Source: JACOTK01 sp963743945
GTDB lineage: Bacteria; Actinomycetota; Acidimicrobiia; Acidimicrobiales; CADCSY01
DNA length: 45,303 nucleotides
Reading direction: 5' to 3'
Assembly (NCBI GenBank): GCA_963743945.1
Contig: CAVURO010000013.1
Span: forward strand, 1-45,303
Shown here: positions 1 through 8,208 of the stretch, in pieces
Numbering within the stretch: position 1 is the first letter of the stretch
Layout: every line of letters starts with the position of its first letter
Made by a program: the position numbers and the translations under genes
Notes under the pieces: generated by a model
What the model was told of the DNA's origin: nothing
The model's input: the letters and a program-made list of their open reading frames with translations, nothing else
Database searches by the model: none

Positions 1-46
1 CCGAACGTGGCGTGATGGCGGTGGGGTGACCTGTCCGACGAACCGG

Positions 47-63
47 TAAAGTCATGCGACTTT
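47..63. promoter_or_regulatory. Palindrome over a possible -10 box before the acyl-CoA ligase
   Basis: An inverted repeat AAAGTC-N4-GACTTT lies at 48-63 and overlaps TAAAGT (47-52), which could serve as a -10 box. The same arms recur with no spacer as AAAGTCGACTTT at 100-111, just inside the coding start. Two copies of one palindrome around a start look like an operator pair for a dimeric repressor. No regulator is identified and no convincing -35 box is seen. Confidence 0.35.
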
Positions 64-96
64 GAGAAGGCTCGGCAGTTCCTGAGGGGGATGGAC

Positions 97-1632
97 ATGA
101 AAGTCGACTTTTCGGTATCGGATTTCCTCTACCGGGCCGAGAACGTTCACGGTGACCGAGTCGGTATCCATGACGAGCCCGATGCTCCAGGTGGGGGTCT
201 CGGGTCGCTCAGCTACAGGCGGGTTGGCCAACTTGCGAGAGCCCAGGCCGCAGGACTCGATGCCTTGGGAGTGGGCATGGGCGAGCGCGTCGCCATCCTG
301 TCGCAGAACTCGGCGCGCATGTTCGTGTCGTTCTTCGGGGTCTCGGGCTTCGGACGGGTGTTGGTGCCCATCAACTTTCGACTCAGCACCGCGGAGATCG
401 AGTACATCATCGAGCATTCCGGCGCGACGGTGTTGATGGTCGATACCGAGCTCGCCGATTCCGTTGCGGGCATCGACGTCAAGCACCGCTTCGTCCTGGG
501 CCACGACACCGACGCGGCGATCTTCCCGGAGGGCGTCGAGCCGAGGTCCGTGACGCCCGATGAGGACGCGACGGCCACGATCAACTACACCAGCGGCACG
601 ACCGCTCGCCCGAAGGGGGTCGAGCTCACGCACCGCAATGTCTGGGTGAACGCAACCACCTTCGGATGGCACGCCGGGGTGTCGATGCGAGACGTCTATC
701 TGCACACGCTGCCGATGTTCCACTGCAACGGCTGGGGCATGCCGTTCGCGGCGGCGGGCATGGGAGTGCCGCAGGTGGTCCTGCGCAAGGTCGATGGCGC
801 CGAGATATTGCGGCGCGTGGAGCAACATGGTGTGACGTTGCTGTGCGGCGCGCCGGCGGTGGTGGCGGCCGTGTTGGAGGCCGCGGCCGACTGGGATGGC
901 CCCGTGCCGGGGGGAGGCACGACCAGGATCGTTGTGGCGGGCGCTCCACCGCCCACGAGGACCATCGAGCGAGTCGAGACCGAGCTCGGCTGGGAGTTCA
1001 TCCAGATCTACGGCCTGACCGAGACCTCTCCCCTGCTGACCATGAATCGCTCGCGCCAGGAGTACGATCACCTCACACCGGGCGAGCGTGCGGTGCAGCT
1101 TGGACGTGCCGGAGCGCCGGCGGTCGGTATTCGCCTGAAGACCGACGATCAGGGAGAAGTGTTGGCCCGCGGCAACGTGATCCTCGCCGGCTACTGGAAT
1201 CAGCCGGCCGAGACGGCCGAGGCACTCGAGGGTGGTTGGTTCCATACGGGCGATGGCGGTCGGATCGACGACGAGTTCCACCTGTCGATCGTCGATCGCA
1301 AGAAGGACGTCATCATCTCGGGCGGTGAGAACGTGTCGTCGATCGAGGTGGAGGATGCGCTGTTCTCCCATCCCGGAGTGGCGGAAGTGGCCGTCATCGG
1401 TGTTCCGGACGAGCGATGGGGCGAGACGGTCAAGGCCCTGGTCGTCCCGACACCCGGCCACAAGGTCGGGGAGCGGGAGTTGATCGACCACTGTCGTGAC
1501 CGTCTGGCGCACTACAAGTGCCCCACCTCGGTGGAGTTTCGTGACGTCCTCGATCGCACCGCGACGGGCAAGCTTCAGAAGTTCAAGCTTCGGGAACCCT
1601 ATTGGGAGGGCCACGACCGACAGGTGCACTGA
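97..1632 (+). CDS. Acyl-CoA synthetase / AMP-dependent ligase
   Basis: This is an ANL-superfamily adenylate-forming enzyme of about 511 residues, the usual length for a fatty or aryl acid CoA ligase, activating a carboxylate with ATP and then forming the CoA thioester. The phosphate loop reads YTSGTTARPKGV near residue 165; the usual glycine after TT is alanine. Later come GLTETSP, HTGDGG, DRKKDVIISGGENVSS and the C-terminal TATGKLQKF carrying the catalytic lysine. The acid substrate cannot be told from sequence. Two in-frame ATGs exist (91 and 97); GAGGGGG ends at 90, so 97 has the better ribosome-binding distance. The stop codon lies inside a 16-bp tandem repeat. The gene stands alone, with nhaA downstream as a separate unit. 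Confidence 0.9.
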   Translation: MKVDFSVSDFLYRAENVHGDRVGIHDEPDAPGGGLGSLSYRRVGQLARAQAAGLDALGVGMGERVAILSQNSARMFVSFFGVSGFGRVLVPINFRLSTAEIEYIIEHSGATVLMVDTELADSVAGIDVKHRFVLGHDTDAAIFPEGVEPRSVTPDEDATATINYTSGTTARPKGVELTHRNVWVNATTFGWHAGVSMRDVYLHTLPMFHCNGWGMPFAAAGMGVPQVVLRKVDGAEILRRVEQHGVTLLCGAPAVVAAVLEAAADWDGPVPGGGTTRIVVAGAPPPTRTIERVETELGWEFIQIYGLTETSPLLTMNRSRQEYDHLTPGERAVQLGRAGAPAVGIRLKTDDQGEVLARGNVILAGYWNQPAETAEALEGGWFHTGDGGRIDDEFHLSIVDRKKDVIISGGENVSSIEVEDALFSHPGVAEVAVIGVPDERWGETVKALVVPTPGHKVGERELIDHCRDRLAHYKCPTSVEFRDVLDRTATGKLQKFKLREPYWEGHDRQVH

Positions 1633-1666
1633 TCGACAGGTGCACTGATCGACAGGTGCGCCGCTC
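1619..1666. repeat. 16-bp tandem repeat, three units
   Basis: Two perfect units of GACAGGTGCACTGATC (1619-1634, 1635-1650) are followed by a diverged third (1651-1666). The ligase stop codon TGA is inside the first unit, so duplication copied the gene end into the intergenic space. Confidence 0.9.
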
Positions 1667-1713
1667 GACCGCGGTGTGCAGATCGACTGTGGCACCGATC
1701 CAGATGTCATCGA

Positions 1714-1732
1714 GCGTTCATCGACTGAACGC
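1714..1732. other. Small inverted repeat upstream of nhaA
   Basis: GCGTTCA (1714-1720) and TGAACGC (1726-1732) form a perfect 7-bp stem with a 5-base loop. No T-run follows, so it is not a convincing intrinsic terminator. It may be an operator or a weak RNA hairpin about 35 bases before nhaA. Confidence 0.35.
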
Positions 1733-1767
1733 CGTCACCCGGCTGCTCGGTGCGCTTGACTCGTGGC

Positions 1768-3159
1768 ATGACGTCGAATGGCAATGATCATGACGAGGTC
1801 GTTCGTCATGTCTGGAGCTCCTCCGATCGCTTCGTGCCTCGGGTTTTCGTACGGCCGGCTCAGGACTTCATCCAGATCGAGGCAGCCGGCGGTATCGTCA
1901 TGCTCGCTGCCGCCGTGGTGGCGCTGATCTGGGCGAACTCCCCATGGAGCGGTGGGTACCATTCGCTGTGGGAAACGCATGTCAATGTCGAGATCGGCAG
2001 TCTCGTTCAGCTCGATCATCTGACGCTGCGTGACTGGATCAGCGATGCGGCGATGGCCGTGTTCTTCTTCGTGGTGGGGCTGGAGATCAAGAGGGAGTTG
2101 GTGCTCGGTGAGCTCCGAAACCCTCGGGCGGCAGCCCTGCCCGCGATCGCTGCAGTTGGTGGCATGGTCGTGCCGGCACTGATCTATCTGGCGTTCAATG
2201 CGGGGACGGCCACGAGCGACGGCTGGGGCATTCCGATGGCAACCGACATCGCGTTTGCCGTCGGGGTGATCTCCCTCCTGGGCGATCGCGTGCCGTCGGG
2301 GGCAAAGCTGTTCCTGCTGACCTTGGCCATCGTCGATGACCTTGGGGCGATTCTCGTGATCGCCATCTTCTACACCGAACAACTCTCGTTCGGGTGGCTG
2401 GGCATCGCGATCGTATCGGTGTGCGCCGCGGCGAATCTCCGTCGGGTCAACGTCCGTTCCCTGGTTCCCTACCTCGGGCTCGGGGTGCTCGCCTGGTACG
2501 CCCTGCTCGAGTCAGGTGTGCATGCCACCTTGGTCGGGGTGGCCTTCGGCTTCATCACGCCGGCCTGGTCGTTCTACAGTCCCGCCAGGTTCGTGCCCGA
2601 TGCCCGCCGACTGATGGATGCCGTCGAGAAGGCTTATGAGGACAACAGCCTCGACCGCCACGAGTACGAGCACATCGGTGTCGCGCTCGGGGACCTGCGG
2701 CGCCTTGCCACCGAGACCGAGTCGCCGCTCGAACGATTGGAGAAACGACTCAATCCCTGGGTGAGCTTTGTCGTCGTCCCGCTCTTTGCGCTGGCGAATG
2801 CCGGCATATCGCTCTCGGGCGATTCGCTCTCGGGTGCTTGGACCGATCGAGTCGTGCTGGGTGTGCTGTTCGGTCTCGTCATCGGCAAGACCGTGGGCGT
2901 GTTCTGCGCCACGTGGCTGGCCTGTCGCGTCGGGATCGGCTCACTTCCGCCGCAGACGTCCTGGCCGGTGGTGCTGGGCGTCTCCATGTGCGCGGGCGTC
3001 GGCTTCACGGTCGCGATGTTCGTCACCAATCTCTCGTTCACGGAGGAGGCTCCGACGGAGTCCGCCAAGCTGGGCGTGCTGGTGGCAAGCCTTCTGGCGG
3101 GGATCGCAGGCTTCGTCTTTCTTCGCATGATCGGATCCTCCTCCCGGCGCCACGGGTAG
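1768..3159 (+). CDS. nhaA: Na+/H+ antiporter NhaA
   Basis: This is an inner-membrane sodium/proton antiporter used in pH and salt homeostasis. The family core is visible: MATDIAFAVG carries the first essential aspartate, and AIVDDLGAI carries the aspartate pair (about residues 190-191) that binds and exchanges ions. Many hydrophobic segments span the protein and it ends with a final helix. It is about 463 residues, longer than the E. coli protein, with extra sequence in a hydrophilic loop around residues 270-330 rich in Glu and Arg. A 15-bp duplication at 2809-2838 produces SLSGDSLSGA in a loop. The start is ATG 1768; an in-frame GTG at 1750 would add six residues. It is followed by a strong terminator. 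Confidence 0.93.
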   Translation: MTSNGNDHDEVVRHVWSSSDRFVPRVFVRPAQDFIQIEAAGGIVMLAAAVVALIWANSPWSGGYHSLWETHVNVEIGSLVQLDHLTLRDWISDAAMAVFFFVVGLEIKRELVLGELRNPRAAALPAIAAVGGMVVPALIYLAFNAGTATSDGWGIPMATDIAFAVGVISLLGDRVPSGAKLFLLTLAIVDDLGAILVIAIFYTEQLSFGWLGIAIVSVCAAANLRRVNVRSLVPYLGLGVLAWYALLESGVHATLVGVAFGFITPAWSFYSPARFVPDARRLMDAVEKAYEDNSLDRHEYEHIGVALGDLRRLATETESPLERLEKRLNPWVSFVVVPLFALANAGISLSGDSLSGAWTDRVVLGVLFGLVIGKTVGVFCATWLACRVGIGSLPPQTSWPVVLGVSMCAGVGFTVAMFVTNLSFTEEAPTESAKLGVLVASLLAGIAGFVFLRMIGSSSRRHG

Positions 3160-3170
3160 CACCTCGTGAA

Positions 3171-3214
3171 CCGGCGAACGGGGTCCGTTTGACATGGACC
3201 CTGTTCGCCGTTTT
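3171..3214 (+). terminator. Intrinsic terminator after nhaA
   Basis: GGCGAACGGGGTCC (3173-3186) pairs with GGACCCTGTTCGCC (3196-3209) with one G-U pair and a 9-base loop, followed by GTTTT. The stem can extend outward by one pair. The loop contains a perfect TTGACA (3189-3194), but no good -10 box lies at 16-18 bases, so its use as a topA -35 box is uncertain. Confidence 0.85.
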
Positions 3215-3225
3215 CCCTGTAGTCC

Positions 3226-6003
3226 GTGGCCAAGCCTCTCGTCATCGTGGAATCACCCGCCAAAGCCCGAACGATCGCGGGCTTCCTGGGCGACGGTTAC
3301 GTCGTCGAGTCCTCGATCGGCCACATCCGGGACCTGCCTCGCAACGCCGCCGACGTCCCGTTGTCGCACAAGGGCGAGGGATGGGCGCGGCTCGGCGTCG
3401 ACGTCGACAACGGGTTCAAGCCGCTGTACGTGGTCTCCCGTGAGAAGAAGGAGCATGTCACCAAGCTGAAGCGGTTGGTGAAGGACGCCGGCGAGGTCTA
3501 TCTCGCAACCGACGAGGATCGCGAGGGAGAATCGATCGCGTGGCACCTGTTCGAGGTGTTGAGCCCGAAGGTCCCGGTTCGGCGCATGGTGTTCCACGAG
3601 ATCACCCGATCCGCGATCGAGCACGCCATCGCCAATCCTCGCGACATCGATCGTCGCCTGGTCGACGCGCAGGAGACCCGGCGGATCCTCGATCGCCTCT
3701 ACGGCTACGAGGTCAGTCCCGTGCTGTGGAAGAAGGTCATGCCGAAGCTCTCCGCCGGGCGCGTGCAGAGTGTGGCGACGCGTATCGTCGTCGAGCGCGA
3801 GCGGGCCCGCATGCGTTTCCGTGCCGCCGAGTACTGGGGTATCGATGGCACGTTCGTGACGGGGCCCGCCACGAGCACGCCGGGGGCCTTGATGGGGGCA
3901 GGCCTGGTTGCCGTCGACCATGTCCGGCTCGCCACGGGGAAGGACTTCGGCGAGGACGGTGCGATCAGCCGCGACGACGTCGTCGTCCTCGACCGGGTGG
4001 GCGCCGAGGAGCTTGCCGCGGAGCTCACGCCGAGCACGTTGACGGTCCGTTCGGTGGACACCAAGCCCTACCGCCGCCGTCCGGCGGCGCCGTTCATGAC
4101 CTCCACCCTCCAGCAGGAGGCGGGACGCAAGCTTCGGATGTCCTCGGCGCAGGCCATGCGCACTGCCCAGAGCCTGTACGAGGGTGGCTACATCACCTAC
4201 ATGCGAACCGACAGCACCACCTTGTCCGACTCGGCACTCTCGGCTGCGCGTGCGCTGATCGCCGAGCGCTTCGGCGACGAGTACCTGCCCGACTCTCCTC
4301 GTCTGTATGCGAAGAAGGTGAAGAACGCCCAGGAGGCCCACGAGGCGATTCGTCCCGCAGGCGACCGTTTCCGCGATCCCCAGGCGGTGGCATCCGAGGT
4401 CGGCCCGGCCGAGGCCCGCATGTACGAGATGATCTGGCAGCGCACGATTGCGTCGCAGATGAACGACGCGGTGGGTGAGACCATGACCGTTCGTCTCGGC
4501 ACCACGGGTTCCTCGGGGCGTGATGTCGAGTTCTCGACGAGTGGCACGGTCATCACCTTCCCTGGTTATCAGCGGGCATACGTCGAGGGGACCGACGAGG
4601 ATGCGGGCGACGAGGACACCCAGCAACGATTGCCGGCGTTGCGTGAGGGCGATCTGCTCGACACGCAGTCGCTGACGCCCGGCGGCCATGAGACCAGCCC
4701 TCCGGCGCGCTACACGGAGGCCAGTCTGGTGCGGGCCCTCGAGGAGCTCGGGGTCGGGCGCCCCTCGACCTATGCCTCGACCATCGGGACGATTCAGGAC
4801 CGCGGCTACGTGTGGAAGAAGGGCACGGCGCTCATCCCCTCCTTCACGGCCTTCGCCGTGGTCACGCTGCTGGAGCGTCATTTCCCTGATCTCGTCGATT
4901 ACGCCTTCACGGCCCGCATGGAGGACGAGCTCGACGAGATCGCCAACGGCCGAGCGGAATCGGTGCCGTGGCTGAGTCGTTTCTACTTCGGGAGCGACGC
5001 CTCCGCCGGCAACGGCGAGGTCGGGCTTCGGAGAATGGTGACCGACAACATCGGCGACATCGATGCCCGTGATGTCAGCACCGTACCGCTCGGGGTCGAT
5101 TCGGAGGGCGTCGCGGTGGTTGCTCGGGTCGGCAAGTACGGCGCCTACCTGCTGCGTGGCGAGGACAAGGCCAACATCCCTGATGACACGATCCCCGATG
5201 AGCTCACCGTTGAGCGAGCCCTGGAGCTCATCGCGGCGCCGAGTGACGACCGGGTGCTCGGCGTCGACCCGGAAACCGGGCTCGAGGTGTTCGCCCGGGC
5301 GGGCCGCTACGGGCCCTACGTGCAACTCGGCGAGCTGGTCGAGGGCTCCAAGGAGAAGCCACGGACGGCATCGCTGTTCAAGACGATGACCCTTCCGACC
5401 CTTACGCTCGATGAGGCCCTACGGCTTCTGAGCCTTCCCCGGGTGGTCGGTGTCGACCCTGCCGACGGGGTGGAGATCACGGCCCAGAATGGGCGTTTCG
5501 GTCCCTACATCAAGAAGGGCACCGACAGTCGCAGCCTCGATGCGGAGGAGTCGCTCTTCACCGTCGACCTCGAGGGCGCCCTGCGCATCTTCGCGGAGCC
5601 GAAGCGCCGTGGCCGCCAGGCCGCCGCTCCGTTGCGAGAGCTCGGCCCCGACCCTGTCTCGGGTAGGACGATGGTGGTGAAGGAAGGCCGTTTCGGTCCC
5701 TACGTCACCGATGGTGAGACCAATGCCTCGCTGCGCAAGGGCGACTCGGTGGAGGAACTGACCGACGAGCGTGCCGCCGAGCTGATGGCCGACCGGCGTG
5801 CCCGTGGGCCTGCGCCCGCCAAGAAGGCCGCAACCAAGAAGTCAACGGCCAAGAAGGCCGCAACCAAGAAGGCCGCAACCAAGAAGGCCGCAACCAAGAA
5901 GGCAACGACCAAGAAGGCCGCAACCAAGAAGTCAACGGCCAAGAAGGCCGCACCCAGGAGAGTGGCAGCCGGGAAGGTGGCAGCCGGGACGACCGAAGGG
6001 TGA
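3226..6003 (+). CDS. topA: DNA topoisomerase I
   Basis: This type IA topoisomerase relaxes negatively supercoiled DNA through a transient 5'-phosphotyrosine link. The N-terminal Toprim domain begins VIVESPAKARTIAGFLG, with the catalytic Glu at residue 9 and the metal site ATDEDREGES near residue 89. The active-site tyrosine is in YITYMRTDST (about residue 325). The C-terminal half has actinobacterial GRFGPY-type repeats (GRYGPYVQLG, GRFGPYIKKG, GRFGPYVTDG) instead of zinc fingers. The last 60 residues are a Lys/Ala/Thr tail, known in actinobacterial TopA to aid processive DNA binding. At 925 residues the length is typical. The start is GTG 3226, giving the expected short lead into the Toprim strand. 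Confidence 0.97.
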   Translation: MAKPLVIVESPAKARTIAGFLGDGYVVESSIGHIRDLPRNAADVPLSHKGEGWARLGVDVDNGFKPLYVVSREKKEHVTKLKRLVKDAGEVYLATDEDREGESIAWHLFEVLSPKVPVRRMVFHEITRSAIEHAIANPRDIDRRLVDAQETRRILDRLYGYEVSPVLWKKVMPKLSAGRVQSVATRIVVERERARMRFRAAEYWGIDGTFVTGPATSTPGALMGAGLVAVDHVRLATGKDFGEDGAISRDDVVVLDRVGAEELAAELTPSTLTVRSVDTKPYRRRPAAPFMTSTLQQEAGRKLRMSSAQAMRTAQSLYEGGYITYMRTDSTTLSDSALSAARALIAERFGDEYLPDSPRLYAKKVKNAQEAHEAIRPAGDRFRDPQAVASEVGPAEARMYEMIWQRTIASQMNDAVGETMTVRLGTTGSSGRDVEFSTSGTVITFPGYQRAYVEGTDEDAGDEDTQQRLPALREGDLLDTQSLTPGGHETSPPARYTEASLVRALEELGVGRPSTYASTIGTIQDRGYVWKKGTALIPSFTAFAVVTLLERHFPDLVDYAFTARMEDELDEIANGRAESVPWLSRFYFGSDASAGNGEVGLRRMVTDNIGDIDARDVSTVPLGVDSEGVAVVARVGKYGAYLLRGEDKANIPDDTIPDELTVERALELIAAPSDDRVLGVDPETGLEVFARAGRYGPYVQLGELVEGSKEKPRTASLFKTMTLPTLTLDEALRLLSLPRVVGVDPADGVEITAQNGRFGPYIKKGTDSRSLDAEESLFTVDLEGALRIFAEPKRRGRQAAAPLRELGPDPVSGRTMVVKEGRFGPYVTDGETNASLRKGDSVEELTDERAAELMADRRARGPAPAKKAATKKSTAKKAATKKAATKKAATKKATTKKAATKKSTAKKAAPRRVAAGKVAAGTTEG
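5821..5955. repeat. 15-bp coding repeats in the TopA lysine tail
   Basis: Nine consecutive 15-bp units related to AAGAAGGCCGCAACC encode KKAAT-type pentapeptides; two units read KKSTA. The array keeps frame and gives the basic DNA-binding tail. Such arrays readily change copy number by slippage. Confidence 0.9.
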
Positions 6004-6037
6004 TCCGAGTTTGATCGCCCGGAAGTGCCTGGTCAGG

Positions 6038-6050
6038 TAGGCTCGCTACG
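6038..6050 (+). promoter_or_regulatory. -10 box TAGGCT for a probably leaderless MFS transcript
   Basis: TAGGCT (6038-6043) is followed by six bases and then the GTG start at 6050, so transcription would begin at or next to the start codon. No Shine-Dalgarno is seen. A weak TTGATC at 6011 is too far upstream for a normal -35. Confidence 0.5.
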
Positions 6051-7564
6051 TGGTCGAGGCCAACCGTCCACTGCCCGACCCTCCACCCCGACCGATCGGA
6101 TCGGGTGGTCATGTGCTACCCGATCTCGACCTGCCCGATCGCTCTGCGGTCGTACGTCTGTTCGGGTCACACGATTTCTTTCGCCTGTGGATCGCCCAGG
6201 TGGTTTCCGCATTGGGCGATTGGATCGGCTTTCTTGCCATCGTGGTCGTGGCCGATCGCGTCGGTGGGTCCTCGTCCGGCGCCGCCATCTCCCTGGTGAT
6301 GACCGCTCGCATGGTGCCCGGGTTCTTCCTTGCTCCCGTGGCGGGGGTGCTGGTCGATCGATTGAATCGAAAGCACCTGATGGTGATCTGCGATCTTTCC
6401 AGGGCAGCAGTCCTCTTGACGGTCCCGTTCATCGACTCCTTGTGGGCTCTGGTCGTGGCATCGTTGCTCCTCGAGGTCGCCACGTTGCTCTGGTCGCCTG
6501 CCAAGGAGGCATCCGTACCGAATCTGGTGCCGGCGGCGCAGCTGACCGCCGCGAACTCGCTCTCTCTGGTTGCCGCATACGGGACGATGCCGGTGGCAAC
6601 GCTCATCTTCGCGACGTTGGCAAAGCTGGCCGAACGGCTCGCCGAGTTCGACCTGCTTTCCACGCTGCGGGTGAATCAGGAATCGTTGGCATTGGTCGTC
6701 GATTCCGGAACATTCCTCCTGTCGGCTCTCATCATCTCGAGCGTTGTGCTGACCCGTACCCCGACGACCCCGGCCGGAAGGTTTCGCGATTTGGGCGTCG
6801 ACGACACCGTCACCGAGGCAGGTGGACGTCTCCGCCTCGACCTGCGGCGCACGCGCGAGGAGCTCCGTGAGGGTTGGCGGTTCATGCTGTCGAACCCTGT
6901 GGTGCGGGCAGTGTCGTTGGCCATCGGCACCGGCCTCATCGGTGGTGGGATGCTGCTCCCGTTGGGCAAGGCATTCTCCCGCAACGTCGTGAACGCAGGC
7001 GACGCCGGCTACGGTCTCCTGTTGACGGCACTCGGCACAGGCATGGCGGTGGGCGTGACGGTCCTTTCGGCAGCCCAGCGGCGGCTGCCCAAGGAGACGG
7101 TGTTCTCCCTTGCGGTGATGGGGTCCGGTGTCGCCCTTCTCGTGGGGGCCTCGGTGTCGAGCCTGACGCCTGCGCTGGTGTTCGTGGGAGCCCTCGGTCT
7201 GTGCGCCGGAGCGGTGTACGTGCTCGGTTTCACGATTCTGCACGAATCGGTTGCCGACGAGCTCCGTGGCCGCATCTTCTCCAGTCTCTACACCTTGGTG
7301 CGCCTTTGCCTCCTGGTTTCGTTCACCCTCGGGCCTTTGCTTGCGGATCGCCTCGACTCGCTTGCACATCATGTGGCCGGCGGGACGATTGCCCTTGGGG
7401 GCGTCGAGGTCGCGCTGTCCGGCGTTCGCCTCAGCCTGTGGTTCGCCGCCCTGATCATCCTGTTCGCGGGGGCATGGGCAACCCTGACCCTGCGGAACAT
7501 CACCCACGTCGAGGACGAGCCAACGCGTCACGACGAACCAACTTCCGGCGGCGAGCCGTCATGA
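6050..7564 (+). CDS. MFS transporter (MFS_3-like), partner of thymidylate kinase
   Basis: This is an integral membrane protein of 504 residues with about twelve hydrophobic segments starting near residue 40 (FRLWIAQVVSALGDWIGFLAIVV). The loop LVDRLNRKHLMVICD near residue 105 fits the major-facilitator motif between helices 2 and 3 (D-R-x-x-R-R/K). It resembles the macrolide-efflux-like branch; no substrate can be assigned. It overlaps tmk by four bases (ATGA). In Streptomyces the thymidylate kinase is, from memory, a long protein with an MFS-like N-terminal region, so this pair looks like the unfused version. The GTG start has a TAGGCT box six bases upstream. Confidence 0.82.
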   Translation: MVEANRPLPDPPPRPIGSGGHVLPDLDLPDRSAVVRLFGSHDFFRLWIAQVVSALGDWIGFLAIVVVADRVGGSSSGAAISLVMTARMVPGFFLAPVAGVLVDRLNRKHLMVICDLSRAAVLLTVPFIDSLWALVVASLLLEVATLLWSPAKEASVPNLVPAAQLTAANSLSLVAAYGTMPVATLIFATLAKLAERLAEFDLLSTLRVNQESLALVVDSGTFLLSALIISSVVLTRTPTTPAGRFRDLGVDDTVTEAGGRLRLDLRRTREELREGWRFMLSNPVVRAVSLAIGTGLIGGGMLLPLGKAFSRNVVNAGDAGYGLLLTALGTGMAVGVTVLSAAQRRLPKETVFSLAVMGSGVALLVGASVSSLTPALVFVGALGLCAGAVYVLGFTILHESVADELRGRIFSSLYTLVRLCLLVSFTLGPLLADRLDSLAHHVAGGTIALGGVEVALSGVRLSLWFAALIILFAGAWATLTLRNITHVEDEPTRHDEPTSGGEPS

Positions 7565-8208
7565 CGACCGTCCGTCGAGGGCGTCTCATCGCTCTGGAAG
7601 GGGGCGAGGCGTGTGGCAAGTCCACACAGGCGAAGCGCCTGGCGGATCGGCTCGGTGCGGTGCTGACCCGAGAGCCCGGCGGCACCGAGATCGGCGAGGA
7701 GATTCGTCGCATCCTGCTGGACAGGGCCTCCGCGGCATTGGCGCCCCGTGCCGAGGCCTTGTTGATGGCCGCTGCCCGCGCGCAGCACGTTGCCGAGGTC
7801 ATCGTGCCCGCCCTGGAGGCGGGAACCGACGTCGTGAGCGACCGGTTCGTCGGGTCGTCCCTCGCCTACCAGGGGTATGGCCGCGGCCTACCGCTCGATG
7901 ATGTGCGATCACTCTCCACCTTTGCCTGTGCCGGGACCGCTGCCGATGTCGTGGTGCTGCTGGTCGTCCCCCCCGATCAGGAGGCAGTGAGGCTGGGGAC
8001 TCCGACGGATCGGCTGGAGGCAGCGGGCCGGGGGTTCCATGAACGGGTGCGCGTCGGTTTCGACGCCCTTGCCTCGACCGAAGGCGATCACTGGTTGGTC
8101 GTGGACGGGATGGGGACGCCTGACGAGGTGGCAGCTCGCATCTGGTCGGTCGTGGTCGCCCGTCTCGCCCTCCTGGAGTCCGGGCGGCCGACAGGTGGGT
8201 TGTCGTGA
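7561..8208 (+). CDS. tmk: Thymidylate kinase
   Basis: The enzyme phosphorylates dTMP to dTDP with ATP. The P-loop LEGGEACGKST lies near residues 12-22; the family usually has GxDGxGKS or GGEGAGKS, so the Cys before Gly-Lys is uncommon. The substrate motif DRFVGSSLAYQGYGRG follows near residue 94. At 215 residues it is full length. The ATG is chosen because it overlaps the transporter stop (ATGA) and puts the P-loop 12 residues in; the same frame stays open far upstream inside the transporter gene, but that part is out of frame with real coding. The gene is coupled to holB by a GTGA overlap. Confidence 0.95.
   Translation: MTTVRRGRLIALEGGEACGKSTQAKRLADRLGAVLTREPGGTEIGEEIRRILLDRASAALAPRAEALLMAAARAQHVAEVIVPALEAGTDVVSDRFVGSSLAYQGYGRGLPLDDVRSLSTFACAGTAADVVVLLVVPPDQEAVRLGTPTDRLEAAGRGFHERVRVGFDALASTEGDHWLVVDGMGTPDEVAARIWSVVVARLALLESGRPTGGLS

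Noticed and set aside
52..1710. 552-residue open frame on the - strand over the acyl-CoA ligase
   Set aside because: The + strand has the full set of ligase motifs and this frame has none.
3253..5325. 690-residue open frame on the - strand inside topA
   Set aside because: It is a shadow of high-GC codon bias in topA, rich in Arg/His/Gly with no recognisable domain.
6874..7560. N-terminal extension of thymidylate kinase in its own frame
   Set aside because: The extension is out of frame with the real transporter coding and is Arg/Gly-rich; ATG 7561 gives a normal Tmk.
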